Source: Opisthorchis felineus
Lineage: Eukaryota; Platyhelminthes; Trematoda; Opisthorchiida; Opisthorchiidae
Assembly: GCA_004794785.1 (NCBI GenBank)
Contig: SJOL01010002.1
Coordinates: forward strand, 952,358-1,016,357
Reading direction: 5' to 3'
DNA length: 64,000 nt
In this document: positions 49,098 through 60,700 of the stretch, piece by piece
Layout: each line of letters opens with the position of its first letter
Position numbering within the stretch: position 1 is the stretch's first letter
The notes under the pieces: model-generated
What the model was told of the DNA's origin: nothing
Databases searched by the model: none
The model's input: the letters and a program-made list of their open reading frames with translations, nothing else
Position numbers and translations under genes: made by a program

Positions 49098-50447
49098 TGC
49101 TACGTTGACTAGGATTGTTTGAGAATTCCGTGTAGTCTAGTGTTTCTCATTCTCTGGTATTCTGAGAGAAGGAAATTGAAGAGAGTGCGGGCTCAGAACG
49201 GTAAAAAAAATCATTCATAGAAGATTCCCTCTGTATAAGTGAATATCAAATACCCGTAAGGTTTTATTTTCAAAAACTGATCCGCATTCTTCTAATCTCT
49301 CCAACGAAACTGAGTCGTTGCTTCTGCAGTGTTCCATAGTATGTACAAATGAATTGGGCATTTTGGTTGGCATGGTCAGTAAATTCTACTGCGATTTACT
49401 TGTTTGACGGTTGCATGGAGTGCTATTGCGAACCTTTTCATTGTTGAAATGAGCCATCAAGTTTCATGTGACAAATATGAGGTGCAGTATTTTTTTGCAC
49501 CTAAAATCCGAAATCAACCAAATTCTGGGGTCTTCGAAACTCCTTTGATTATCAATAGATTTACTGATAAAACAGGCAGCATGCGATTGTGGATGATGGA
49601 CTGAGGTTGAACTAGAGACGTTTTGTGACCACAGCGTAAACAACATAGGCTTTTCGTACTGGTTTAAAAGATGAGCATTTTTTATTATTGGATGGACAAA
49701 TCGATTTCCATCTATAGCTCTTCAAGTGCTGCTGAGCTTCTTGGGCCCATCTTAGAGACCATCATAACTGGAAGAGCTTGAGGATATCTTTAAAACTGGC
49801 AGCTAAACCCACAAAATAAAGGTTGACTGATAAGAATAAACTAAAGTGTATTTACAAAAACATCGTTATTATGTTGTTCCGTTCTACGAAGAACTGCATT
49901 AAGGATGAAATTGTAAAATCAGTCACTTGCACGATACAAACGTCATACTAACCACCCACCATGAGTGCAGGGATACCGAAAATGTCCCTTAAAGAGACAC
50001 AACAGGTTGCTTGATCGAAGCAAGCGCAACAGCCATGTGAACGACAGCATTGGAAGGCCGGTTATTGATGAACCATGATCAGTTTTTAGAATGATCAGTG
50101 AGTGAATGCTACACACAGGTCTTTTATTCCCAGAAATGTTCACAGAGTGCTATCCTAATTTTGTGAAAATTGTTCCTATCTGATGGCACCTAATCCCACT
50201 CACAGTAGGCAGACTCTGAAACAGCTAAACCGTAGCAAAATGTAGCCAGACACATACTGTTGTGCGTTATGTTAATTTCCGCCCCAATTAAATCAGACCG
50301 GTGACTGATTTATTGAACAAGTTCGATTACCAGTGGACCAGACCTATTTTCAGATATCATGTCCGTTTTTTTTCAGGCAAGAAATTTTATATTTTATCCT
50401 TGATGATTGACAAGATATATGCATTCAAGACCATTTTTCTTCCTCAG
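49098..50447. other. Intergenic, nothing recognised
   Basis: A plus-strand frame at 49404-49604 looks mildly protein-like, but no domain or splice pair supports it. Confidence 0.35.
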
Positions 50448-50636
50448 ATGGAGGATAAATCTAGGAAAGCAACTACCAGTCTAACAAACCCCAAATCATG
50501 TACCAAAGAAGTGCGTCATTGTGGTAATTCAGGGTTAACATTTTATGTTTCCACCTCACAAACAGCATCCAGTTTTGATAGATTAGAATACCTTGATTTC
50601 AGTAGGAAAAAACAGATGTGGCTTTCGAATAGATGG
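50448..50636 (+). CDS. Candidate exon, unidentified gene (pair with 50774-50966)
   Basis: The acceptor TTTTTCTTCCTCAG ends at 50447 and is strong. The segment is 63 codons, phase 0 at both ends. It starts MEDKSRKATTSL, contains SGLTFYVSTSQTASSFDRLE and ends LSNRW before a weak donor GTAGTC. The next candidate exon begins in the same phase 137 bases on. The pairing of phases and sites is the only support. No domain was recognised, and the frame is also open upstream. Confidence 0.22.
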
Positions 50637-50773
50637 GTAGTCTCAGTCAGACACAAACAAACGTTCTAGCCTACTCATGCATGCTGTGCTTCTTTAAATG
50701 ACCCACATTAAGCATCCCGGTTTTATCTATTGTGTCCTTTCCATGGTCTTCACACACCTAAAGTGATATGCAG

Positions 50774-50966
50774 GTCAGTCTGCATGTATTGAGTATTTTC
50801 CATAATCGGTCTCTTGTTTGTGTTCAAGACTTTTTGGACAGAAAAATTTCATGTAACAATTGCAGCGGGAATGTCCTTCACACCAGCATGAATTTTTTTG
50901 ACCGTAATGAATTCGAAATCAGGATTCCGACTGTGGTTACAGCGACTCTGAGAAAACTAGAAAATG
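50774..50966 (+). CDS. Candidate exon, unidentified gene
   Basis: The acceptor ATATGCAG ends at 50773 and a donor GTTAGT lies at 50967. The 64 codons plus one base read VSLHVLSIFHNRSL, then DFLDRKISCNNCSGNV, then NEFEIRIPTVVTATLRKLEN. The composition is protein-like with a CxxC pair, but I cannot assign a family. If real it would follow the 50448-50636 segment after a 137-bp intron. Confidence 0.25.
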
Positions 50967-51809
50967 GTTAGTACGAAACACGGTGAGATTTGGTGAAACT
51001 TCAAGATGCGAGTTACATTTACATGTAATATAAATGACAAAACACACATGGGAGTGGTCTAAAACCGAACTACCAGATGAACTACGGAGAACGCTTGCTT
51101 CACATTACACTTATGTACTTCTATTTTATGTCACCTGTTTGTTATGGGGTATGGCGCAAAGAAAGGAAAACTGAAGAACTTTATCCGGCTGTCTATATTT
51201 GGTAAGTATTGTATGCTCCATTTAACAGGTTTCTTGGACTCGGTGGCGACAACGCCTTCGTTCTACAGGCACCTGACTAATATATTGGTGTTTGATGCCT
51301 ATTCGCGTTGTTGTTCGGCTACATATGTGACCTCCACAGCGGGCCAGACATTGATAGTGTCAGGATAATGAAAGTTTACTGAGAAGTAATTGGTGTTGGG
51401 CCTTTATAATGGGAACATCAGCGTATTATCATTACCATATTTAGAACCAAATGCAGTGTTAACGTGTAAACAACTGGGTCATCATTTTTGACTGTAATCA
51501 ATCTCACAGCAAGCGCGTAACGCTACCTTGTAAACTGACTATCTCCTATTCATCAACCACATCGGGCACTCTGTGGGGGGTCGGCCTTAAATTCTGCCTT
51601 TATTCAAACTGTCTAAGATTGGTTCCAGTGTTTTCTCCTAGGGATTAATGATTTTTTGCATCTGTTGTAGTAGAATAGGTTCCACTCGTTCATAAAAAAA
51701 CTTCCGCCTTCAGAACGAAAGTATGGGGACTGGATTTTGAATAGTTACGAATTCCTTCGTTTCACCAAAGAGAAGCGGATCCATTTTGTTGGGAATTTTC
51801 AAGTGAGAA
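50967..51809. other. Intergenic or intronic, nothing recognised
   Basis: A GTAAGT donor at about 51201 follows an open stretch, but no acceptor convinces. No other signal. Confidence 0.3.
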
Positions 51810-52025
51810 TTCACGCTGTAAGTACGTCTTACCTAATTGCGAGTTAGTGACAATGCTGATCAACCGCTCGTGGCCAAACGGAGGTCGCAGGTTCGAACCT
51901 CCCCGGGATTTAGTGAGATGCGCGCTGCTGATGATTCCAAACAAGGATGAGACAGGTGTGCAGTGCTTCTCGGCTTTTCAGCACAGACTGGTTTCACTTA
52001 CATGACCAAATCTCAATCGAAAATG
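51810..52025 (+). repeat. tRNA-related SINE-like repeat, copy b of two
   Basis: The B box GGTTCGAACCT (51890-51900) is intact in the context GAGGTCGCAGGTTCGAACCT. The preceding TTGCGAGTTAGTGACAATGC holds the A-box area. The body (GTGAGATGCGCGCTGCTGAT, CAGTGCTTCTCGGCTTTTCA, GACTGGTTTCACTTACATGA) aligns with 40335-40550. It is the better preserved of the two copies. Confidence 0.7.
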
Positions 52026-53936
52026 ATCCAGTTTGCTTTAGGGCATTCAGCATATATGTTGTCATGCCGTTGCAATGATCGTTGGTAAATATTACTGATT
52101 TTTCCAATAACTTCGTTTTCCCTTCATTATACTCTTTCATATTATGATAAACAAACCGGAACTACTGTCATCGAATCAAAACAGACGCATAAATTTAGCG
52201 ATTAAATTCCGCTACTGCTCTCAAGTAGTTGATCACTTTTAGCCATATGGGCTTCATAAAGACGTAGGAAGAGGCGAATGGCCGAATATTATGAACACAG
52301 TCGTGCTCCCGCCGCTCATGGAGCAAACTAATGGGGGCTGGAAACGCAAGCCAAGTATGGTATTTTTGGGAGACAGCTGGATGTCGAACGGAAATGGATA
52401 AAAAGATTCATATGCCCAAGTTTCAGTGCCGCCGCATTGCCTAAATGCCTGTGCGTGGTATCAGAGTACACACAGGTCTCGTGAAACTAACTAACACGCA
52501 ACAATTGAAACTGCTATGGAAGCAAGCTGGTGAATAATTATGTTGGGCGCTAGAGAGAGCAGTACTTCAAGGTCGCACGGCTTCAATTCAATTTTCAAAG
52601 TTCTTTGAAAATCTGTTCCCTTGGGAGAGTGGGCTTTCTAGAGGACAGCACGACTGTATGCTGTTGAAGGAAACAAGGGTCATGATAAATGTTGTCATTT
52701 CACTAAAACGATTCCAACTAGTACCGTATTTCGAAATAGACAAAATCTGCAGCCTTGATATCGAGGGCTTATCCAAACACACTCAAGTACACTGCATAAA
52801 AAAAACCAATTCTGATGGATATTTTGCATTTACAGTAGGTTAGATGCAACAGCCTCACAGCTGTCCCGGGGATGCAGATCATGTGTTGATATCAGTACAA
52901 GTGTGTGTAGAATGAGAACCCGGTTGCCGTAAAATGACATCTAACGTAGGCTCGACATGGTAGAGAAACGGTACGATTCAGGCGGAAAACCCGTCGCAAC
53001 GAGGAAGCAGCGTCGGCTGCCTAGTAGGTGATCGGGCGTTCGTAACAAGCGCATTGTTTCACACACGTCTATAGCGGCACGGAAAAACGGATGCAGACTT
53101 GCCACGTGCACGCATGTGATCGAGGGCCCGTCGGTCCATCTCATATACACATCCTGTTATTCGTACACAACCGCACGGATGTGGGTAGCAGACATAAAAA
53201 ACGGAACACTTAACAGACCATGGATTAGCCACCATCTGTGTAGAATGAGGATTATTCCAAACATCAAAATGGACTGCTGTAAGAGTCAGGTAGTGGTCCT
53301 TTAACAGCACGAAACTTGTATCGAATTCGTTGTCATTACAGGTGCGTTTGCAATAGAGTAGAGATAACCTCAGGAGAAAAGTACTGTATCTCCGTATAAA
53401 GTGCAAAAACACTTTAACCTTATCTTCTGCCAAATGAAGAGCAAAATAGTGTGACTATATGTCCTGGATCTATAGAAGCTTTCTGTCTGAGAATCAGAAT
53501 AGAAATCTAGCTATCGTGTTTCCATCCAGGTGAGACAATGATAAATTTCCCTGCCTATATTACGGAAGTTACTGAGTCAAAAACGCTGGGAAAATCATGC
53601 CGATTTTGTGAATGCGATTGCACGCCCCGTAGGCAGTTGCGAAGATGTTGGATCTGCCCCCACGCCTTCCTTGGACTCCCCCTCTCTCAGCTTATTTCAC
53701 TTCTCAAACAAAGGAAAAGGCTGTCTAACCTTGAATCGTGACGTATGGACGGAGAGACTCACGGACGATGTTTGAGGTTCCCATTTGAAAGAAAAGAGAT
53801 TCATAATTTCAAGTTGGCTAGAATCAGGTAGCTGTAGGTCGGTTTAAGGATGATATAAGATCGCGATGCACGACTGGCACTGACATAACCGATTGTTTGT
53901 CAGTCAACCAACCGACACCAGGCGCCAAATTCAATA
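52026..53936. other. Intergenic, nothing recognised
   Basis: A 124-codon minus-strand frame (53433-53059) has no recognisable domain. Confidence 0.4.
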
Positions 53937-54014
53937 GAAACCTGATGAGCCCCAAGAAGGGCGAAACCGGTGGTGGGCTGTCGAAGAGTTTTCAGCAACC
54001 TTGTGAGTAGTTTC
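53937..54014 (+). repeat. Dispersed repeat A, minus-oriented copy with hammerhead-like core
   Basis: The plus strand reads CTGATGA, then GCCC/GGGC as a 4-bp stem with loop CAAGAA, then CGAAAC and, 12 bases later, GTC. This matches the conserved parts of a hammerhead ribozyme core (CUGANGA, stem II, GAAA, cleavage triplet). Stem III would be only 2 bp. A convincing stem I between the bases before CTGATGA and those after GTC is not seen. After it come GAAGAGTTTTCAGCAACC and TTGTGAGTAGTTTC, the end of module A. Confidence 0.5.
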
Positions 54015-54459
54015 CTTTATCAAAAGAAACCACTTTTACTGGAGATTTCATCCTGTAAATGAAGCACTCCGCTTCTCGTCTTTTCAGCATGGATCCGCTT
54101 AACGTACTGGACGAAATTTTCATTAAAATTCCCCACACTACCAAGGAATCCCTTTATACAGAATAAAGCCAACAAAATGAATTCCCATTGGGTGTTTTTA
54201 GCATTTCTTGAGGTAGTTCCTCCACCACTTTAGGGACTGTTCTTTAAAGTGCACAAAGCTCATCATATCTACGCTTCATATAACTTTCGCTAAGAAAGTA
54301 TTTGGTTGGCTATTACGCGAAACATATAGTGCTTCACTCACAAACCTCAGCTTATCACCCAGGCTGAGGCCATCGTCCTGTTTACTACAATCTCAAGGAC
54401 TCGGACTCTGAAGAAATGCGTTCACAGGCGTTGTGAAAGAGTTAATTCTGAACAGCAGA
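54015..54459. other. Intergenic, nothing recognised
   Basis: No gene or named repeat. The terminal inverted repeat of the neighbouring transposase remnant may lie here but is not evident. Confidence 0.35.
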
Positions 54460-54850
54460 AAAGTTACAGAATGAAGAAAACGCTCAAAATGTCCGCCAGC
54501 ATTTTGTGAACACAAAACTATTCGCTTCATGCAGGTAAACATGACACGTGGCCAAAATGTGGTTCCCCAAATGATCAAGCTTTCTGGGCCTATTCTTGTA
54601 GACGGCGTGTTCCATGTACCCCGACATAAAAATGCTCAGTGGGATGAGGTCCGGTGATTTAGCTGCTGACCGCGACTAAACTACCGGTCTCCAAAAACTT
54701 CACCAAAATACTCACGGACAACGAAGCATAGTGAGGTGGCCCGCTATCTTGTTGCAACCACGTTGAACAGATTACGTTGTCTGCTTCCAACTGTGGGATT
54801 AAGTGTTTGTGAAGCCGTTGTTTCCAGGACGAACACTGAAACAATGAGGC
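54460..54850 (-). pseudogene. Tc1/mariner-type transposase fragment, inactive
   Basis: Read on the minus strand across frame changes, this is the C-terminal half of a cut-and-paste transposase of the Tc1/mariner superfamily. It contains LIPQLEADNVICSTWLQQDS and then GPPHYASLSV, where QQD (54754-54746) holds a catalytic aspartate. After a +1 shift come AAKSPDLIPLSIFMSGYM and EHAVYKNRPRKLDHLG, equivalent to the SPDLTPLDFFLWG block. After another shift comes MKRIVLCSQNAGGHFERFLH, the usual end. The last catalytic acid (PLD) reads PLS. With the stops and shifts, the gene is dead. The N-terminal DNA-binding half is missing and no terminal inverted repeats were found. Confidence 0.75.
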
Positions 54851-56089
54851 CAGAGGCAGAGGTACTACCCACCAGTCACGCTACTTAAGAACAAGAAATA
54901 TTCAGTTATTCTCCTCCAGTGAGTCCTGCCAAAACTACGGGTTTTTTATTGTGTTGGGCAAGAGAAGCCGGCGTGGATTCGGCCTGACCCAAAAATGGAG
55001 CTTGGGAGCATTGGCGTGTAAGTTAAGCACTTCCCATCCATATCTATGACCAGACAGTTCAACTAGAAAACTCAAATTCGACATACTATTCCACAATTTA
55101 TACCCAAAACTAATTTTCTTAGTGTGAGGTCATTACAACTTAAACTGATACTTGGGGCTTGCGTAAATTGGGGAATAGGGAGCGACTACCACCGCACATA
55201 AAGTTAGAAGCATATTTAGCTACTCAGATACTTTAAGTAGTGTGTAATAATGAGTGTATTCCGGTAGCAGCGGCACTTGGAAATTACGCCTCAAAGTGAT
55301 GAATTCTCCTTTCCACACAATTGCGTCCTAACAACTTTCCGTGAGCATAAAAAACCGTGATTTCGACCACCAGAATTGTTCTTAGTTGCATTATTTCAGC
55401 AAGAGATATGAGCCAGGAGCAGAAAGCGGCATTCTTGCGGGGAAAACGCTATCTAAACAACATCCCTTCAGTAGTGTTGACAGTAGTATGCGGGTAATTA
55501 AAACTTCAGGCTTAGGCACACGAGTTTAAGATACAAGCCTAATTTTTCACTAAGGTAGATGGTTAGTGAGCTGTTTTATACTGCGGAAACCAAACGGCGT
55601 AGCGCCACTGACGTGATCGAGAGCCATTCGGCTGTGGAACATGATGATCAGCGGCGGTTATTAAAGCCCAGCCGCAGAAAAATACATTAAGAAATCTGAC
55701 TATTCCGGACCAGGATCCTGTTGAACTGAAGCGAGTAGATGACTCACATCCTTGATAAATGACGGGTGTCTGTTAAATGCTCCATCTGACCTAGTCGTGG
55801 TAGATAAAATAGAACCTGGGATTTGCAGTCTCGTGAGGCTAGCAACAATAAGTGGAAGCATATGATCGATTGTAATATATTTCCACCGACATTATCGCAA
55901 ATGTAGTGAAAAGAATGGTTCGTCCTTCCATCATTTGTTTAACTCTTTATTGTTGGATTGGAGTTGACGCATAATTTTTGAGTGAGTAGTGACTAGCACC
56001 TGGGGATGTTAGCACATAAGGCCATACACTTTTACCTTTAACCCGAGCACATGTCTTACAGATGTACGGCGGGATTTTCTAGGCGAAAC
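54851..56089. other. Intergenic, nothing recognised
   Basis: No gene, RNA or named repeat was recognised. Confidence 0.35.
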
Positions 56090-56158
56090 GCACTACTCAT
56101 AAGGTTACTGGAAACTAGCCCCAGGCCAGTTTCGCCCTTCTTGGAGATCATCATTTAG
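56090..56158 (+). repeat. Dispersed repeat module A copy (56.1 kb)
   Basis: GCACTACTCATAAGGTTACT, GGCCAGTTTCGCCCTTCTTG and GGAGATCATCAT match module A. The complement preserves GGGCGAAACTGG, but CTGATGAG is mutated. Confidence 0.6.
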
Positions 56159-56530
56159 GCTCAGTCCAAGAGTTTCCGCCAGCCTTATGCTATAAAACAA
56201 GGCTGTTTGATTTCGCTACCCTCACACCACTTCTTATGTTCTTTGGTTAGGTTTCCACTGCCAACAACCTGATCCGTACGGATTCCGTTGCCATGTATCA
56301 CCTGCGACTGTTTCCCTGTATCCCAACCATCTCAGCAAGATCGTGACAGCAAGGCACATTTGTGGGGGCACTTGACTACGATTCGCTTTCAGCCTTGATT
56401 TTGAGCTACCGCTAGGGCCCAAGTGAGAACACAGGGTGCAAGTGCACAGGAAGGTTATCCCTGCTTCCTTTTAGATAAAAAACATAGCAGTCTCTTCATG
56501 TGCACCGAGAAATATCAAAGAAAATGCAGA
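56159..56530. other. Sequence between module A copies, nothing recognised
   Basis: No gene. It lies between module A copies spaced about 400 bases apart and may belong to one larger repeat array. Confidence 0.3.
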
Positions 56531-56580
56531 ATCTGGACAGTCCACTAACGGTTTTGCCCTCTTTGAGGTTCACCACGTGG
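56531..56580 (+). repeat. Dispersed repeat module A copy (56.5 kb)
   Basis: GGACAGTCCACTAACGGTTT and TGCCCTCTTTGAGGTTCACC are a diverged match to GGACAGCCCAC...GGTTTCGCCC...GGGGCTCATCAG. Confidence 0.45.
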
Positions 56581-56930
56581 GCATGGACCATGTTTTTATC
56601 TTGCACAAAGACCGATTTGAGATTTTGAAAATACAAAGATCGACCTGATGAAGTGATTCATGCTACCATGACCTGCACAACTTGGTGGCAACCAATACAA
56701 CCGTTGTATTGCTGGGATCCGTGCACTAAAGGTCCAGAGTGGCGAATTCTATGCCTTCCATTAATCACCTTATAAATTGATTCCGTGAGTAGGAATTGTC
56801 CAGTTGCTAAACGCTGCTCAAGTGCTTGTGAGAAAACTTGGTTGCAAACGAGTTGGATTCCTGTTGAACGTCACATTTTCTGGTTAGAACCACTGATCCC
56901 AGGCTGCGCACAAAGTCTAAGCTAACCAAT
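56581..56930. other. Sequence between module A copies, nothing recognised
   Basis: No gene. A second GACCTGATGAAGTGATTC occurs at about 56643 without the rest of the core. Confidence 0.3.
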
Positions 56931-56980
56931 CCTGGACAGCCCACTGCTGGTCTTGCCCTTATTGGGGCTCGTCAGGTAGG
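56931..56980 (+). repeat. Dispersed repeat module A copy (56.9 kb)
   Basis: GGACAGCCCACTGCTGGTCT and TGCCCTTATTGGGGCTCGTC are a good match. The complement reads CTGACGAGCCCCAATAAGGG then CAAGACC, with one change in GAAA. Confidence 0.6.
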
Positions 56981-57684
56981 CCCAAGTTGACCAATTAGCA
57001 AGTTTTTCGAGATTCTCTTTGCTGCAAGCAAACATTTCAGCGTTCACAGATAATGTGGTCAGCAGATTTCCTTACCGCTTTGTCGTTGAAATCTCAATGT
57101 CACCGATTGTCAGTTATTATTTCTCTGTTCTCTCATCCGCCAGAACGTGTTCAATGATTTTCGTACGATTTTACAGCACGGTTGAAGCTATAGGACTATA
57201 CGCAGTTGGTATTCAGTAGGTACCGGGTAGTAGGAATAGAAGGTGGAGGGCAGTAGATGCTGTCTTGACAACTGGTTCTATGGGTCAATGAACATCATGA
57301 ATTAAGCCGAACGTACAATCAACAATAGCGCAATCGATATAAAAGGGCGGTGACGCATCGGGGTTTCCTGGAAGCAAAAACGAGTAAGTAGCAGATGACA
57401 TAAACGCACGGATAAGGGCAGTCAGATGGTGTAAATGGGTAATATACGGGGATAACGGCGCGGAAGGCAGTCAGCGCTTTCGGGAGATATCTGGATGAAC
57501 GGGTATCGGGTGAGTTTGGGAAAATAAATATACCTGCATTCTTTAGCTGACAGTGTGACAAAGCAGCACGTGCTACAGGTCAAAACTGAAGAGCCCGCTT
57601 AGGGTCGTTTAAAACAAAACCCCAACAACCACCATCAGGTCAGATGAAATACAAAGGCAATAAGAAAATGGGGTTGCCGGGTAG
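56981..57684. other. Intergenic, nothing recognised
   Basis: Short open frames without motifs. Confidence 0.35.
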
Positions 57685-57755
57685 ATCAAACTGGCGCAGT
57701 AGATAGCGTGCTCATCTGTCATTCGAATGGTTCGAGTTCGATCCCCAGGAGGACC
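57685..57755 (+). repeat. tRNA-like sequence, SINE head or tRNA pseudogene
   Basis: TGGCGCAGTAGATAGCGTGC (from 57692) fits the A box, and GGTTCGAGTTCGATCCCC (57729-57746) contains B-box candidates about 37 bases on. The T-arm stem does not pair in either register and the acceptor stem is absent, so I reject a working tRNA. No second copy in this window confirms a SINE body. Confidence 0.5.
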
Positions 57756-60700
57756 ACTTTCCCATCAGAGCAGACACGAAATTGCAAGCGAAGATGGACA
57801 GGCGACAAAATCTCGACCTAGTAACTAGAGGGTTAACATACCTTAAGCAGGAAGCAGAGAAACCAGGTAACCAGAAGCAGGGAAGTAGAACGGCGTCATG
57901 ATAACCGGACCTAAGTCACGCTATTCACGAGTGGTCTAACAGAGAAAAATAGATGCTGATCGCTGTTGTTTCACCAGGTTCACGCCAAATGGCCTCATTT
58001 TCTTGGCGAACCTCACTGGCTGTGGCGTGTGCAACTCTCACTCTGGGAGAATGCACCAACAAAAGCTGAACAAACGTACATGTATATGGTTAATTGCCTC
58101 CCGAATTTCAGAGGAACGATTGGTCAAACTGATGTTTGTGCACTATATGGCTGGCTAGAGCTCTCAACAACCAAAACTAAGTTCATCGGTGACCGAATGT
58201 CCGCCATCCGAAGGTCGGCACACGAAGACACAGATATGATCACTCCCGTAGATACCAGCGCAACACTCCCCATCGGTTCATTAGGCATGTGACCAATCAG
58301 GAGATTGAGAGCAAGCCACTGGACTAAAGTGCCGTTTGCGTGCCAAAGTGAACACAGCTGCCAGCACAGCTTAACTGTGGGGTAACGGGTACGCTGACAG
58401 CTACTGAGCTTAAATCTATCAAATTCGGGAACCACAATTGGTGAAAAGTCCTTGATCGAGCTGGGATTATTGACATCGAGAGCGTAAAGGCACTGGTTGT
58501 TGATTTGCTCACTCAGTGTGCTATTACATCATCACCAATCTGGGGTTCCAGGCTAAATTTGGAGTCGTGCAAACTAAGAGGCGAGCAGATTGCTTTGGCA
58601 GAAGGGAATAGAAGAGACTGCGAAAATTCTGGGTGCTCTCAGTGTTGTCCGCCTTCCAGCATTGGTCCACATGATCCTAGGTATGCTTCAATGGGATTTC
58701 GGGTCACACGGCCACTAATCGAAATCAGCATCATTCTCGGTATCATTTTCTGTTCAAGTGGTCTGAATGGCTGAATCATTCGGGCATTTGTGATGGTCTG
58801 GCATTAGGCTCCTTGGTCTTCCCAGTTTTATCCCTCTGTTTACCAGAAGCCATATTCAAGTAAATTGGCATGTCTGTGAGGAAGTTGAGCATCGTGTTTT
58901 CACACTAACATTGTTGTTAATCTGTATGAAGATGACAGTTGTTGATCAGAAAAAACAAGAAAATTCAATGCGGGATGTCGAAATGGCGATTTAACCAAGA
59001 AAATTCGGATAACGAATACTTGACAGCACAAATGTCCGCGAAAGAGGAAATATACAGTAACGAGATCAGTGAGCTCATGTTCAACCAGGTGATTTTCTCT
59101 GGATGAGCCCCTAAGCGTGATCTGGCAACGTTCCCTCCACAACGGAGCTTCAAGTATCGTCAGCGCCATGGCCATTATCACTATTGGTTTCGCTGAACCC
59201 ATCCACACTGGCAAGGAACCCGCCAGAAACTCTTGTGCAACCTTTTTCTGGAGGTGGTGGTGAGGTAGGCCTAGTCCAGCTTCTCACAGACTGTTTCACA
59301 AACAGGACTGTCTAGAAGTCTGGACGGCCGAAGTTCTGCAGCTCCGTCGACACATACGGGTGATTGATATTTTATCCGTTATTGTTTTCTTTGTACGGTG
59401 GTAGCATACTTATCAATGGTTGTTTCATTCAGTGCAAATATGCCGGCGCTGTAGTGCTCGGTTAGACATGCAACACACCGGATGGTGCGAATCTACAGGT
59501 CGGGTTCAGCACACTCACGAGGTGGTCTGCGCGGCGTTCACTATTACTTAACTTCATGAGTGGGTCAAGATGTAGGATCCTCCCTCGTCCAAGGAAAGCT
59601 ATACAACGAATTGCTCGGCAACCTTCTTCCCCCTATTGCAAACAAGGCTTGTATTCCAGGATTCTTCACAGTAAAGTAATTCGGACCAACCACCTTAAGT
59701 GGCCTTCTCATGTTGAGTTCACTTTTACCAAAGTCCGAAGAGTGAGAATGCCGAAGGTACCCCACAACTTTATTTGAAACTTTGTCGCTGAATCCACTGT
59801 TCCTCTGCTGTTTCTTGAATAGTTGGAAAAGACCTTCGCCTCATTGTCCGATCTCCGGAGCATTTTTCTGCATGCAATGGCATACCAATGGATGTGCCTG
59901 TCAGCTATGTGGCCATAAGGCACACCAACGCTTGTCATGTTTTTTTCTTAGTCCCACCATCCTTTTTCACCCAAGACAGTTTCAACCTCTAACACTCAGT
60001 TAAAGTTCACACTCATCTCTGCTCGCACCACAACCTTGCGTAACTCCGTTGTCCCCTACTTAGCCTGCCTGATATCTGGTTAATGGTACCTTTTTGAGTC
60101 TTAGGCTACACTTTCTAGCTTGATAATCTGTATGATAAATACCGATATACATAAAGTATTTACATTATCCTTTCCTTTCCCGTGCTTTCGTGTTTTATTC
60201 TGACTCCGCTGTACGCTGAAATTTCAGATCCGGATGTATGAAGCTCTACATGACTTGACTTGGTGAAGTTGCATGCCATTATGATTGGATTCCGGAAGTA
60301 CACATTCATCGTCATGGTGTGAACACACATGTGGTTGAGAACAGGCATTAGATACCAGGAGTCTAGAAAAAACACATCATCTAGTGATATTGTCGGCACG
60401 CTTATTTCTTGTAATTTTCTATACTGCAGGGTTTGGTGATTACAACCAGCTGCGTGATCATCTTTTGCAGTCAGTCTTCACAATGGCAACGGGTCACGGC
60501 TCTGCAAAGAGGATTTCTAGCTTGGAATGACGAAATTCGAGTGATAAGAAAGGGGTCAAGTTTCTGGCATGACCTCCATAAAATTTGGTATCAGTTATGA
60601 ACAAACTTGGACGATATTGAGAAATAAACATAACTGTGGTATGATGGAGATGGGGATCCGAATCTGTGTTCAAAAAAAGAAACAGACATGAACATCCTCA

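Noticed and set aside
52941..53433. 124-codon minus-strand gene
   Set aside because: Overlapping frames on both strands, no motif, no splice support.
57692..57760. tRNA gene
   Set aside because: No T-arm register pairs, and no acceptor stem matches 5' to 3'.
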